Under the pieces are notes generated by a model. The model was not told the DNA's origin. It made no database searches and saw only the letters and a program-made list of their open reading frames with translations. A stretch of DNA of 59,505 bases from Paenibacillus pasadenensis DSM 19293 (GTDB lineage: Bacteria > Bacillota > Bacilli > Paenibacillales > Paenibacillaceae), in the NCBI RefSeq assembly GCF_000422485.1, contig NZ_KE383847.1, positions 379,084-438,588 of the forward strand, in the 5' to 3' direction. Each line of letters opens with the position of its first letter. The first letter of the stretch is position 1. This document shows, in pieces, positions 51,401 through 59,325 of the stretch. The translations under genes were made by a program, and so were the position numbers.

Positions 51401-54400
51401 TCCAGAAGGACCGCGACCTCGGCATCATCTCCACGCTCCAGGAGATCCGGGCGATCAACCCCGACGTCAAGTTTTTCGGCTCGCCGTGGAGCGCGCCGGG
51501 CTGGATGAAGACGACGGGCAGCATGATCAAGGGCGAGGTGCTGGAGCCGTACCTGCCGGTTTACGCCGATTATCTGGTGAAATTCGTGCAGGCGTACGGC
51601 GACGAAGGCATCCCGATCGAGATGCTGACGATGCAGAACGAGCCGCTGCTCGAGATCGAGTATCCGAGCACGAAGATGAGCTGGCAGCAGCAAGGCCGCC
51701 TGGCCGCGCTGCTGCGGGCGAAGCTCGACGCCGCCGGCCTCGGCGAAGTGAAGATCCTCACCTTCGACCACAACCCGGGCGACACGATGGCGTATCCGGC
51801 GCAGCTGCTGCGCGATCCGGCCGCCTACGCGGCTGTCGACGGCACGGCTTTCCATGACTATGGCGGAGAGCTGAGCGAGATGACTAGGCTCAAGGAGCTG
51901 TTCCCGGAAAAGAACGTCTACCTGACGGAGCGCGCCGTCTGGGGCACGCAGGGAGCGGACCGCATCGCGCAGTACTTCCGCAACTGGGCGCGCAGCTACA
52001 ACTCGTGGGTCGTCATGCTCGACAGCGACATCCGCGCCCACCAGTGGACAGGCGTGCCGGATCCGACGCCGGTCATCCAGGACTCCGCAGACCGCGACCA
52101 CTACTGGCTCGCGCCGGAGACGTACTTGATGGCGCAGTTCTCCAAGTTCGTCCTGCCGGGCTATGAGCGGATCGACAGCAATTACGGCAGCAAGGACACC
52201 GTCACCAACGTCGCCTTCCGCAGTCCGGACGGCAAAAAGATCGTCGCGGTGCTCATCAACCAGACGGCGTCCGACCAGCCGGTCAAGCTGCTCAGCGACG
52301 GCACGCAGATCAGCGCGGTCGTGCCGGCCAAGTCCGTCGCCACCTACAGCTGGACCCGTCCGGAGCTCGGACGGACCGCCCCGGGCCGCTTCGCGGCGTC
52401 AAGCTTCGACCGGGCCGAGGGCTCGTATTCGGCCGACGCGGCGACAGGCGTCGTCGACGGCCTGAACGCCGACCCGGCGCAAGGCCAGGCGGCCTTCGAC
52501 TACGGCGTGAACGTGCGCAAGGCCGGCCGCTACACGCTCGACCTGAGCTATGCGGGACAGCCTGCGGACGCCTCGGTCACGGTAAAAGCCGGCGGCGCGA
52601 CGGCCGCCTATGTGCCGGTTACGCGCGATACGTACGGCGAGTTCGCCGCTGTCCGCGTCCAGCTCGACCTGCCGGCCGGGGAGCAGCAGCTGCGCCTTGA
52701 GGCCGCGGGCACCGGCTACCGGCTGCGCGAGCTGCGCCTGCAGCCTGCAGCCGGCGAAGCGGCGCTGCCGCAGCGCGTCGAGGCCGAAGCGGCCTCCAGC
52801 ACGGCGCATGCGCTGCTGCTCGAGGCTCCGGCAGGCGCATCCAAGGATGCGGTCAGCCTGCACGGCGGCAGCGAGCTGAACGTCCGCGTTTCCGCCCCGG
52901 AATCGGGCCTGTACCAGCTGCAGTACCGCTACCGCACGGAGTCCGAGGCCGATGCCACGGTGAGCTGGTCCGTCTACGGGGGCAGCCCGATCCACAGCGA
53001 CGCGCTGCCGGCATCGTCCGCGTGGACGACGGCATCGGGCACGATCCGCCTCAGCCAGGGAGCCCAGCAGCTGCGGCTGACGGCGGCGGATGGACCGCTC
53101 GCGCTCGACTGGGTGCAGCTCGGGCCGGTGCTTCAGGTGAAAGACAACCCGCGCCTCATCGCCGTGCCGGGAACGGCTTCGGCGGATGATTACGCCGCGA
53201 TGTCCGGCTTCAAGCCGGGAGCCGGCGGTTCAGCCGACGGACGCCAGCTCGGCGAGTCGGACGCGGACGACTGGGCCGACTACCGCTTGTCCGTGCCTGA
53301 AGCCGGACGGTACACGGTGACGCTGGAGCTGCAGTCGCAAAACGGCGGCATCGGCGCGTTCAGCCTGAAGCTCGGCGAGTCCGTGCTGGCGACGTACGAC
53401 GTGCCGCAGATCTACAACAACTGGATCACGGTGCGCAAGACAATCGACCTGCCTGCAGGCGAGCAGACGCTGCGGCTCGCTGCGAACGTCGGCGGCTTCA
53501 ACGTCGGCTCGCTGGCGGTCGAGCCGCTGCGCCCGCAGACGGCGGGGACGGACGGAGCGCTGCAGCTCGAGGCGGAGAGCTATTTCGACGCCGACCGCAA
53601 CGCGATCGAGACGAACCGCAGCGCCGGCACGGCCAACGTCGGCTATACCAATGCCGGCAACAAGCTCCATTATGGAGTGGACGTGCCGCAGGCCGGGCGT
53701 TATAAAGTCACTTACCGCTATGCGACGCAGCAGTCCGGCGTGTCCGCGGCGCTGCTCGCGGACGGCCAGTCCGTCGGCGCGGTTTCGCTTCCGTCCACCG
53801 GAGGCTGGGGCACGTACCGGGAGGTCTCGGGCATCGTCGCCCTTCCGGCCGGACCGCAGCAGCTGTCCGTGCTCATCCAAGGCGACGGCTTCAACCTCGA
53901 CTGGCTGCGCCTCGTCCCGACGGACGAGGAGCCGGCCGTCCAGCCGGAGCGGGCGGCCATCGCCAAAGCTTCGCTCAAGGCCGGCAAGCACGCCAAGCCG
54001 CAAGCGGTGACGCTGGCCAGCGGAACAGCGGATGCCGCCGTCTACTACACGCTGGACGGCAGCCTGCCGAGCGCGCAGAGCGGCAGGCGCGCCGACGGTC
54101 CGATCCAGGTGGAAGGCATGGTCGTCATCCGCGCCGTCGCCGTCAAGGCCGGCATGGACGCCAGCTTCGTGTCCGCGTTCACTTATGTGACCGGTCCGGC
54201 TGATCCGCAGCCGAGCACGGATCCGGGCACGTCGCCGCAGCCGAGCGAGTCGCCGGGCTCATCGCCGACGCCGAGCGCGGGACCTCCGGCCACGCCGGAA
54301 CCGACCGGCGGTCCGATCGCGACGCCGGCGCCAAGCGCGTCTCCAAGCGCTTCGCCGACCGCCTCTCCCGGCGGCAGCCTGACCTCCGGCCAGCCGAAGC

Positions 54401-55524
54401 TCGACGCGGCTTCCGGCATCGCCTCCGTCGCGGTCAGCCAGGCCGAGCTCGACCAGGCCGGCTCGGCGGGCGGCAAGATCACGATCAACGTTCCATCCGC
54501 GGCAGGGGCGACAGGCTACACGGTCATCCTGCCGGCCGAAGCGCTGCGCAGCGGCGCCTCCAGCCTGGAGCTGCGCCTGCCGAACGGCACGCTGCTGCTG
54601 CCGGCCGGCTGGCTCCAGGGAGCGGCGCTGGCCGGAGCCGACGTCCGCCTGACGCTCGCGGAGGCGGCGGACCGCAGCGCCCTCACGGCGGCGCAGCAAG
54701 CCGCTTCCGCGGGCCTGCCGATCTATCGCATCGAGCTGGACAGCGGCGGCAAGCCGGTCGTGCCGGCCGCATCGCATCCTGCGGCAAGCGTCTCCGTGCC
54801 GGCCAAGCTGGCCGGCCAGGCACTGGCCGACTCCCATCGCATCGCGGTGCGGCTGCTGGACGGCAGCCGGTCGCTCCCGGTTCCGAGCGGCCGCTACGCC
54901 GCCGGCGCCGGCGCTGGCGGCGGCAGCGTGAAGTTCGATGTCCGGGCATCCGGAACCTATGCAGCCGTTCTTTCCGGCGCCGAGTTCCGCGACCTGACCC
55001 GGCATGCTTGGGCGCAGCAAGCGATCGAGGCGCTGGCAGCCCGCGGAATCGTCCAAGGCGTGGACGAGCAGCGCTTCCAGCCGGGAGCTGAGGTCCGCCG
55101 CGCTGACCTGCTGCTGCTGCTCGTACGCGCGTTCGAATTCTCCGCCGATGGCGAGGCATCGTTCCGCGATATTCCGGCAGGAGCCTATTATGAGGAGGCG
55201 GCACGCATCGCCAAGCTGCTGGGCCTGGCCCAAGGCCGCGAGGAGGGACGCTTCGATCCGCTCGCGCCGGTCAGCCGCCAGGAGCTGATGACGCTCCTCG
55301 CCCGCGCGGCCGAGCTGGCCGGAGAGCCGCTTGAGCCTGCTGCGCTCTCCAGCCTGGCGGCCTTCCGCGACAGCGGCTCCGTCGCTCCGTATGCGGCCGC
55401 CAGCGCGGCGGCGCTCGTCCAGGCCGGCATCGTCGGCGGCGACAACGGCGCGCTCAAGCCGCAAGGCACGGCCAGCCGCGCGGAAACGGCAGCGATGCTC
55501 TACCGCCTGCTGGAGCGCAGCTGA
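48487..55524 (+). CDS. Giant S-layer-anchored glycosidase: GH3 - CBM6 - GH30 - CBM6-like x4 - chitobiase-like - SLH x3
   Basis: The 2345-residue secreted protein has a signal peptide (hydrophobic about 32-47, cleavage near ATSA). Modules in order: GH3 (57-655; nucleophile D339 in VISDYNA), CBM6 (about 680-808), GH30 (about 880-1288; acid/base E1052 in MQNEPL, nucleophile E1148 in YLTERAVWG), four CBM6/35-like modules (nt about 52380-53920), a chitobiase-type C-terminal domain (nt 53950-54195), a Pro/Ser/Thr linker, a beta-rich stretch and three SLH motifs (nt 54985-55524) for wall-polymer anchoring. Start: AGAGGAGG favours GTG 48484 or this ATG; an out-of-frame ATG-CAG-TGA overlaps it. It probably depolymerises a beta-1,3/1,6-glucan-type polymer at the cell surface; exact specificity is inference. 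Confidence 0.9.
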   Translation: MKPSIPSAQQRGSGGGRARPPEARKGKAKRWLSALTAAALAAGMLPAATSAAPEAGTLPAYYNPALTPEKRTEDLLARMTVEEKVGQMVQAERASVTPEDVRTYHLGSVLSGGGSFPNGKQADSTLENWTELYESYQNGALSTRLGIPLLYGVDAVHGHNNVKGATLFPHNIGLAAAGSEELAERVGEAAAAEIRATGINWTFAPALAVVQDIRWGRTYEGFGDSPELAAKLGAAYIRGLQGEKPEQLADREHVVATAKHFVGEGYTAGGVNQGNVTAYSEEDIWKLEKPVYEAAVKAGVGTVMASYHSIQGLKMHANERLLQDKLKGELGFKGFVISDYNAIDQITRDSAGNAVSGLKAQVRTAVNAGVDMIMEPDKWKQVYADLKALAEEGAVPMSRIDDAVTRILTVKFRSGVFEQPYGDRDMQQAFGSQASRAVAREAVSRSLVLLKNDPVRGADGVEAPILSLLPTMKNLLVAGKNANDIGRQSGGWSITWQGSAGAITPGTTILEGLQAAAKAAGATVTFNEHGRGAAGKDAAIVVLGEKPYAEGSGDASSLDLDTEDQATLDNIRAANPDLPVVLVLVSGRPMTVAKQLDQVQGLVAAWLPGTEGAGVADVLLGEREFEGKLPIRWPFELSAYAKPDPGAEEFLFQTGYGLQKNQATPPLPEAPQPETPENPGYVQIEAESFVAQSGIQTEKTQDAGGGDNIGYIDDGDWTEHEVELEGGLYDVEVRYASWGDSSGLRIVDGNKQASATIPLPRIASYQDWGSAKAKDIELPGGPCKQKLRLSFLGGSFNLNWVKLTRTGDAPSPTTVVCTEEPGGPGTPIEPEIVQEDAVQSWISRERDPGDIRWYYAPRWQEGDSKLAPQAPLDVVKPNEAAGEVIELDADTAYQSIFGIGSSMEESTVGNLMKMSPEKRHELLVQLFDKEKGAGMSLVRVTIGTADFTGQPFYSYNDLPPGETDPELKKFSIQKDRDLGIISTLQEIRAINPDVKFFGSPWSAPGWMKTTGSMIKGEVLEPYLPVYADYLVKFVQAYGDEGIPIEMLTMQNEPLLEIEYPSTKMSWQQQGRLAALLRAKLDAAGLGEVKILTFDHNPGDTMAYPAQLLRDPAAYAAVDGTAFHDYGGELSEMTRLKELFPEKNVYLTERAVWGTQGADRIAQYFRNWARSYNSWVVMLDSDIRAHQWTGVPDPTPVIQDSADRDHYWLAPETYLMAQFSKFVLPGYERIDSNYGSKDTVTNVAFRSPDGKKIVAVLINQTASDQPVKLLSDGTQISAVVPAKSVATYSWTRPELGRTAPGRFAASSFDRAEGSYSADAATGVVDGLNADPAQGQAAFDYGVNVRKAGRYTLDLSYAGQPADASVTVKAGGATAAYVPVTRDTYGEFAAVRVQLDLPAGEQQLRLEAAGTGYRLRELRLQPAAGEAALPQRVEAEAASSTAHALLLEAPAGASKDAVSLHGGSELNVRVSAPESGLYQLQYRYRTESEADATVSWSVYGGSPIHSDALPASSAWTTASGTIRLSQGAQQLRLTAADGPLALDWVQLGPVLQVKDNPRLIAVPGTASADDYAAMSGFKPGAGGSADGRQLGESDADDWADYRLSVPEAGRYTVTLELQSQNGGIGAFSLKLGESVLATYDVPQIYNNWITVRKTIDLPAGEQTLRLAANVGGFNVGSLAVEPLRPQTAGTDGALQLEAESYFDADRNAIETNRSAGTANVGYTNAGNKLHYGVDVPQAGRYKVTYRYATQQSGVSAALLADGQSVGAVSLPSTGGWGTYREVSGIVALPAGPQQLSVLIQGDGFNLDWLRLVPTDEEPAVQPERAAIAKASLKAGKHAKPQAVTLASGTADAAVYYTLDGSLPSAQSGRRADGPIQVEGMVVIRAVAVKAGMDASFVSAFTYVTGPADPQPSTDPGTSPQPSESPGSSPTPSAGPPATPEPTGGPIATPAPSASPSASPTASPGGSLTSGQPKLDAASGIASVAVSQAELDQAGSAGGKITINVPSAAGATGYTVILPAEALRSGASSLELRLPNGTLLLPAGWLQGAALAGADVRLTLAEAADRSALTAAQQAASAGLPIYRIELDSGGKPVVPAASHPAASVSVPAKLAGQALADSHRIAVRLLDGSRSLPVPSGRYAAGAGAGGGSVKFDVRASGTYAAVLSGAEFRDLTRHAWAQQAIEALAARGIVQGVDEQRFQPGAEVRRADLLLLLVRAFEFSADGEASFRDIPAGAYYEEAARIAKLLGLAQGREEGRFDPLAPVSRQELMTLLARAAELAGEPLEPAALSSLAAFRDSGSVAPYAAASAAALVQAGIVGGDNGALKPQGTASRAETAAMLYRLLERS

Positions 55525-55580
55525 TCTATTGGAGCAGGACGGAACGGGTCAATCCGCCGCCCCCGACACCGACTTCATCG

Positions 55581-55630
55581 CAACGCCAAAAGCCCTTTCC
55601 CGCTCCAGCGGGAAAGGGCTTTTGGCGTTG
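55581..55630. terminator. 24-bp perfect bidirectional terminator hairpin
   Basis: CAACGCCAAAAG...CCCGCT at 55581-55604 is the exact reverse complement of 55607-55630, leaving two unpaired bases. Internal AAAA/TTTT allow termination from both convergent genes. It is the longest perfect stem in the window. Confidence 0.93.
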
Positions 55631-55673
55631 CTCGGCTCCGTGCCTGCATGAGGTCAAATCCGCCTGCATGAGG

Positions 55674-56846
55674 TCAGGTCCGTTTGGACGAGGCGCGGTT
55701 GCGAGTGCGGGTGCGCTTTTTCCGAGCCGGCTTGGCGGCAGCGGAGCGGCGGGGGCGCTTGCCGCCGCCAGGCTTTGCTCTCGGACGGCTCGCCCGAGCG
55801 GGAGGAGCGCCATGGCGGGCAGGCTCAACCGCCCGATCAGGCAGATCTCCCGCCCGATCCGCGGCCTCGCCCGAGCCGAGCCCTGCCCCGGCGCTGTCTG
55901 TCTCTCCCGAGCCGAGCCCTGCCCCGGCGCTGTCTGCCTCGCCCGAGCCGAGCCCTGCCACCGCAACGTCTGTCCCGTCCGAGCCGGGGCCTGCCCCCGC
56001 GCCCGGCGCCTCGTCCGGGCCGTCCGCGGCCGCATCGGATCGTTGCGGATGCGCTTCTGCGGCCTCTTCGCCGAAGCTCACCGCCGATCCCTCCGCTCCG
56101 CTGCTCTTCTCCGCAGCCGGGACATCCGCCTGACCGCTTTCCTTGGCGGATGTCCCGGCGGCCGACATCATCAGCTCCATCGGTCCCGGATACAGGAACG
56201 GCTCCTCGCTGCCGCTGCGGACCGAAAAGCGGAGCTCCCGCACATAGGACGGCTCCTCCATCGGCTGGACGGCGAGCCACTGCATCTCGTCTTCCGATAC
56301 GCTTTGCTTTACTACGATCAGATGCATCATGAAGTGATGGGCGACGTTCATCTGGCTCTGCCGCAGCAAGGACAGCTCATGCGGCTCGTACATGCCTTCG
56401 TATTGCGGATAATAAAAGAACTCCAGCCGCACGAGCCGCAGGTCCGGGGCCTCCTCGCCCTGCAGCGACCAGCTTCGCTCGGCGCAGAAGCGGTATTCGT
56501 CCGGATCGACGTAACAGACCGGGTGGGACGTCCAGTATCGGGGAGACTGCTCGCTCAGAAGCGAGCGGTAAGCCGGGTTCGCCAGATGCGACGAGGCATG
56601 CGCGTAGGGAGCGGCGATGCATACGACAGCTCCATGGCGGCAGACGCGATAAAGCTCCTTCATCAGTCGGAGCGGGTCCGCCGAAAATTGCGCGCTGTCC
56701 GCCAGCATCGCGAAGTCGACCGAATCGTCGCTCAGCGGCAGCGGCGTGTCGAAGTCATGCACCAAGTCGACATCCGGCAGCCTGCGCGTATCGATGCCTA
56801 TGCAGCCTGGATGCTTGGCCGCGCCGCAGCCCAGATCGATCCTCAC
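55674..56846 (-). CDS. SAM-dependent methyltransferase with repeat and histone-like tail
   Basis: The 390-residue protein starts with a class I methyltransferase domain (motif I DLGCGAAKHPG, then GIDTRRLPDVDLVHDFD, ELYRVCRHGAVVCIAAPYAHAS) covering about residues 1-230. An acidic region with three 12-residue repeats of the GLGSGEADSAGA type and a strongly basic C-terminus (about 345-390, many Lys/Arg with Pro/Ala) follow, similar to histone H1-like tails. The GTG start is forced by an upstream in-frame stop. The tail may bind nucleic acid or anionic wall polymer; substrate unknown. Confidence 0.82.
   Translation of the reverse strand: MRIDLGCGAAKHPGCIGIDTRRLPDVDLVHDFDTPLPLSDDSVDFAMLADSAQFSADPLRLMKELYRVCRHGAVVCIAAPYAHASSHLANPAYRSLLSEQSPRYWTSHPVCYVDPDEYRFCAERSWSLQGEEAPDLRLVRLEFFYYPQYEGMYEPHELSLLRQSQMNVAHHFMMHLIVVKQSVSEDEMQWLAVQPMEEPSYVRELRFSVRSGSEEPFLYPGPMELMMSAAGTSAKESGQADVPAAEKSSGAEGSAVSFGEEAAEAHPQRSDAAADGPDEAPGAGAGPGSDGTDVAVAGLGSGEADSAGAGLGSGETDSAGAGLGSGEAADRAGDLPDRAVEPARHGAPPARASRPRAKPGGGKRPRRSAAAKPARKKRTRTRNRASSKRT
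55870..55977 (-). repeat. 36-bp coding minisatellite in the methyltransferase gene
   Basis: Three 36-bp copies, the last diverged, encode the 12-residue GLGSGE repeat. Confidence 0.85.
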
Positions 56847-56932
56847 ATCATCTCATCCTTTGCAAGAAACGGGTTCGTACAGTCTATTCCGCCTGCGCGC
56901 CATCCGTTTATGCGAACGCCTTTCAGGGCCGT

Positions 56933-57490
56933 CTATTCCTCGATGTGGGAAAAAGAAAAGAAAAAATGATGGGCTTCCTGGCCGGGAGAGGCCGGCTTGC
57001 TATGCTCGCGGATGAAGTCCTGGATCATTTCGACGAAGGCCTCAGACTCTTCCTTGGTCAGATAGAGGTCGCTGTTCGTCACCGTGCCGGTCTGCTTCTT
57101 GCCGGAGCTTTGATTGTCCAGATATTTCTGCTTGCTGGCGTCGAACATGCGGGCGACGAGCTTCTGCGCCTCCGACGCGAAGACGGTGCGGATCGATTCG
57201 TCGACATCGTCTCGCCTCACCTGGACGCTCCCCTCGAACGCCTTGTAATATTTCGCGGTAATGCCGTTGATCAGGCGCGTCTCCTTCAGCTCGAGGAGGC
57301 CGATGCTTTCCAGCTTGCGGGCATGATAGTACACCTTGGCCGGCACCTCGCCGAGCTGGTCGGCGATTTCCTTGATCGTAGACGGCTCCGTGGCCTTGTA
57401 GAACTGGTCCAGGATCTTCATGCGGTATGGATCGGAGAAGATGCGGATTTCCTCGATCGTCTTGAGCACTTTCGTTTCGATGGCGGCCAC
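56933..57490 (-). CDS. ArsR-like HTH transcriptional regulator
   Basis: The 185-residue regulator has a winged helix at about 10-85 (IFSDPYRMKILDQFY, TIKEIADQLGEVPAKVYYHARKLESIGLLEL), typical of the helix-turn-helix_20/ArsR group, then a helical effector region ending with a Phe/His-rich tail (HHFFFSFSH). It lies 37 bp downstream of the MFS transporter gene on the same strand and probably controls it through the dyad at 58860-58901. Confidence 0.85.
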   Translation of the reverse strand: MAAIETKVLKTIEEIRIFSDPYRMKILDQFYKATEPSTIKEIADQLGEVPAKVYYHARKLESIGLLELKETRLINGITAKYYKAFEGSVQVRRDDVDESIRTVFASEAQKLVARMFDASKQKYLDNQSSGKKQTGTVTNSDLYLTKEESEAFVEMIQDFIREHSKPASPGQEAHHFFFSFSHIEE

Positions 57491-57527
57491 TCCTGACTGC
57501 CCGGAGGCGGATGTAGGTTCCAGTATA

Positions 57528-58814
57528 CTATATTTTCATGAAACTCTTGCGGGTGAGCAGAAAGAAAGCAGGCAGCACCATCAGTATGCCCGCGCCGAGA
57601 TAGAGCGTCTCGACCGGAACGAGGCTTCCCGCCGCGCCTACCGCGATCGCGCCGACCGGCAGCAGCGCCGAGGAGATCATCGAAGAGAGGGAGCTGACGC
57701 GTCCGAGCATCCCGGCAGGCGTCACTTCCATCATGTACGTCGAGAGCGGCGTATTGATGAAAGGAATGGCGGCTCCGCTGCTGAAAGCGAGCGCCGCGAC
57801 GATGACGGCAGGCTGCCACTCGATCGCGGCAGGCAGGAAGTATAGACCCTGGCTGGCTCCCAATAGGAAGCAGCCGAATACGATCAGCGAGCTTTTGCGG
57901 AAGCGGCTCCCCCAGGCGCCTATGGCGAGACCGCTGAGGATCATGCCGGTCAGCAGGCAGACGCCGAGCAGGCTAAGGACGGACGGTCCCGCGTGCAGCA
58001 CGTCTTTGACATAGACCGGCCCCATGACGTTGTGCGGGATGAGGCCGACGTTGAGCAGCGCGCCCGTCATCAAGGTGAGGATCAGCAGCGAGTGGGAGCG
58101 GACGAAGGAGAGGCCGAGCTTGAAGTCTTGCCAGTATGCCGTCTTTTTCGCGCCTGCATCGTCCTGGGAGGGCGATGGGCGATCGTCGCCAGGCCGAGCC
58201 GGAACGGCTAGGAAGAGCAGAAGGAGCGCGGAGAGGAGAAAGGTCGAGGCGTCGACAAGGATAGCGCCGGCGAGTCCCGTCCAGGCGATGATCGCGCCGG
58301 CGGCTGCCAGACCGGCCAGCTCCGCGCTGCGCGAGAGGGAGGCGCTAAGGGAGTTGCCGCTCAGCAGCAGCGGCTTTGGCAGCAGCCGGGGCACGAGCGA
58401 GGTCTCGGTCGGAGTGGCGAAGCATTCCAGCGTTGAGTTCAGGAGAGTAAAGACGAACAGATGCCATGGCTCCAGCAGCCCAAGGCCAAGCAGCGCTGCC
58501 GTAGCGGCCACGCTCAGGCCTCGCGCGGCGTAGGAGACGACGAGAATCGTCTTTTGCGGGATGCGGTCGATCAACACGCCGATGAAGAGGCTGAACAAGA
58601 TGCCTGGCACGAAGTTCAAGGCGAAGAGGCTGCCCATCATCAGCTTCGAGCCCGTCAGCTGATAGACCATCCAGCTGTAGGCGATGGAGTCGATGGAGTC
58701 GCCGAAGCGGGAAGTCATGCGGGCGGCGAGGAGAAGCATGAAGGAACGATGGGCGAGCAGGGCGCGGAAAGGACGGCTTGGAGCAGGGGCGAGACCGGCA
58801 GCGGGAAGGCTCAT
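57528..58814 (-). CDS. MFS transporter (MdtH/YfmO-like efflux type)
   Basis: The 428-residue transporter has about twelve membrane helices and typical MFS blocks: RMTSRFGDSIDSIAYSWMVYQLTGS in TM1 and FIGVLIDRIPQKTILVV after TM2. It belongs to the MFS_3/enterobactin-exporter-like group often paired with HTH regulators. The frame starts 7 codons earlier, but that ATG lies inside the GGAGG site; the ATG at 58814 has 9-nt spacing. It probably exports a hydrophobic compound. Confidence 0.9.
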   Translation of the reverse strand: MSLPAAGLAPAPSRPFRALLAHRSFMLLLAARMTSRFGDSIDSIAYSWMVYQLTGSKLMMGSLFALNFVPGILFSLFIGVLIDRIPQKTILVVSYAARGLSVAATAALLGLGLLEPWHLFVFTLLNSTLECFATPTETSLVPRLLPKPLLLSGNSLSASLSRSAELAGLAAAGAIIAWTGLAGAILVDASTFLLSALLLLFLAVPARPGDDRPSPSQDDAGAKKTAYWQDFKLGLSFVRSHSLLILTLMTGALLNVGLIPHNVMGPVYVKDVLHAGPSVLSLLGVCLLTGMILSGLAIGAWGSRFRKSSLIVFGCFLLGASQGLYFLPAAIEWQPAVIVAALAFSSGAAIPFINTPLSTYMMEVTPAGMLGRVSSLSSMISSALLPVGAIAVGAAGSLVPVETLYLGAGILMVLPAFFLLTRKSFMKI

Positions 58815-58859
58815 GAATAGGGACCTCCATTTCAAATGAGAGACATGAAATTATTTGTA

Positions 58860-58901
58860 ACATTCAATTAAAAGTAACGTTAAAATAAATCTAATGAATG
58901 T
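58860..58901 (-). promoter_or_regulatory. Imperfect palindrome upstream of the MFS transporter
   Basis: ACATTCAATTA and its near complement TAATGAATGT flank an AT-rich core with AACGTT, about 45-90 bp upstream of the MFS start. It fits an operator for the downstream-encoded HTH regulator. Confidence 0.45.
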
Positions 58902-58987
58902 GAGGCGTAAATGCAAGCCTTTTTTGGGGAGTCTCGTCCTGACGTTGATCGGATGCAGGAGAGGGCATGCGGCATAGGGGGGGCATC

Positions 58988-59056
58988 AACGAAGACATAT
59001 AACGAAGACATATAACGAAGACATATAACGAAGACATATGAAGACATATAATGAAG
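58988..59056. repeat. 13-bp tandem repeat upstream of the rRNA promoter
   Basis: AACGAAGACATAT occurs at 58988, 59001, 59014 and 59027, followed by two degenerate copies to about 59056. It is 70 bp upstream of the rRNA -35. Otherwise 58902-59090 shows no gene. Confidence 0.9.
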
Positions 59057-59090
59057 CTTTTTTTCAGATCGTATGTCGGAACTCTTCGTA

Positions 59091-59153
59091 TCGAAAAAAA
59101 CGGAACTTTTTTTGCAAAAAGGGTTGCGCAAATGCGGATGGGCATGGTATATT
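59091..59153 (+). promoter_or_regulatory. rRNA operon promoter with A/T-tract UP element
   Basis: TTGCGC (59124-59129) and TATATT (59148-59153) are 18 bp apart, preceded by A7 and T7 tracts at 59091-59120 in the UP-element position. Confidence 0.65.
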
Positions 59154-59159
59154 CTAATT

Positions 59160-59325
59160 CCGGCCGAGAGATACGCGGTTGGGACGCGAAAAACGGACAA
59201 GCTGTCCGGGCGAGCGTCAAAGCGAATTTGTTCTTTGAAAACTGAACAACGAGTGAAGCAAGTCAACGTTCGAAGCTTTTCTCATCCTTGGATGCGAAAA
59301 CTTCATAATGAGTCATCGAACTACC
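59160..59325 (+). ncRNA. 16S rRNA precursor leader with boxA
   Basis: The leader has TGTTCTTTGAAAA at 59229-59241, the boxA-like antitermination element common before Firmicutes 16S genes, followed by AACTGAACAACGAGTGAAG, and ends at the mature 5' end. The 5' end is estimated from the promoter. Confidence 0.75.

Noticed and set aside
48463-52101. A 1212-codon minus-strand ORF
   Set aside because: Antisense shadow of the giant glycosidase, with shadow-type composition and no ribosome site.
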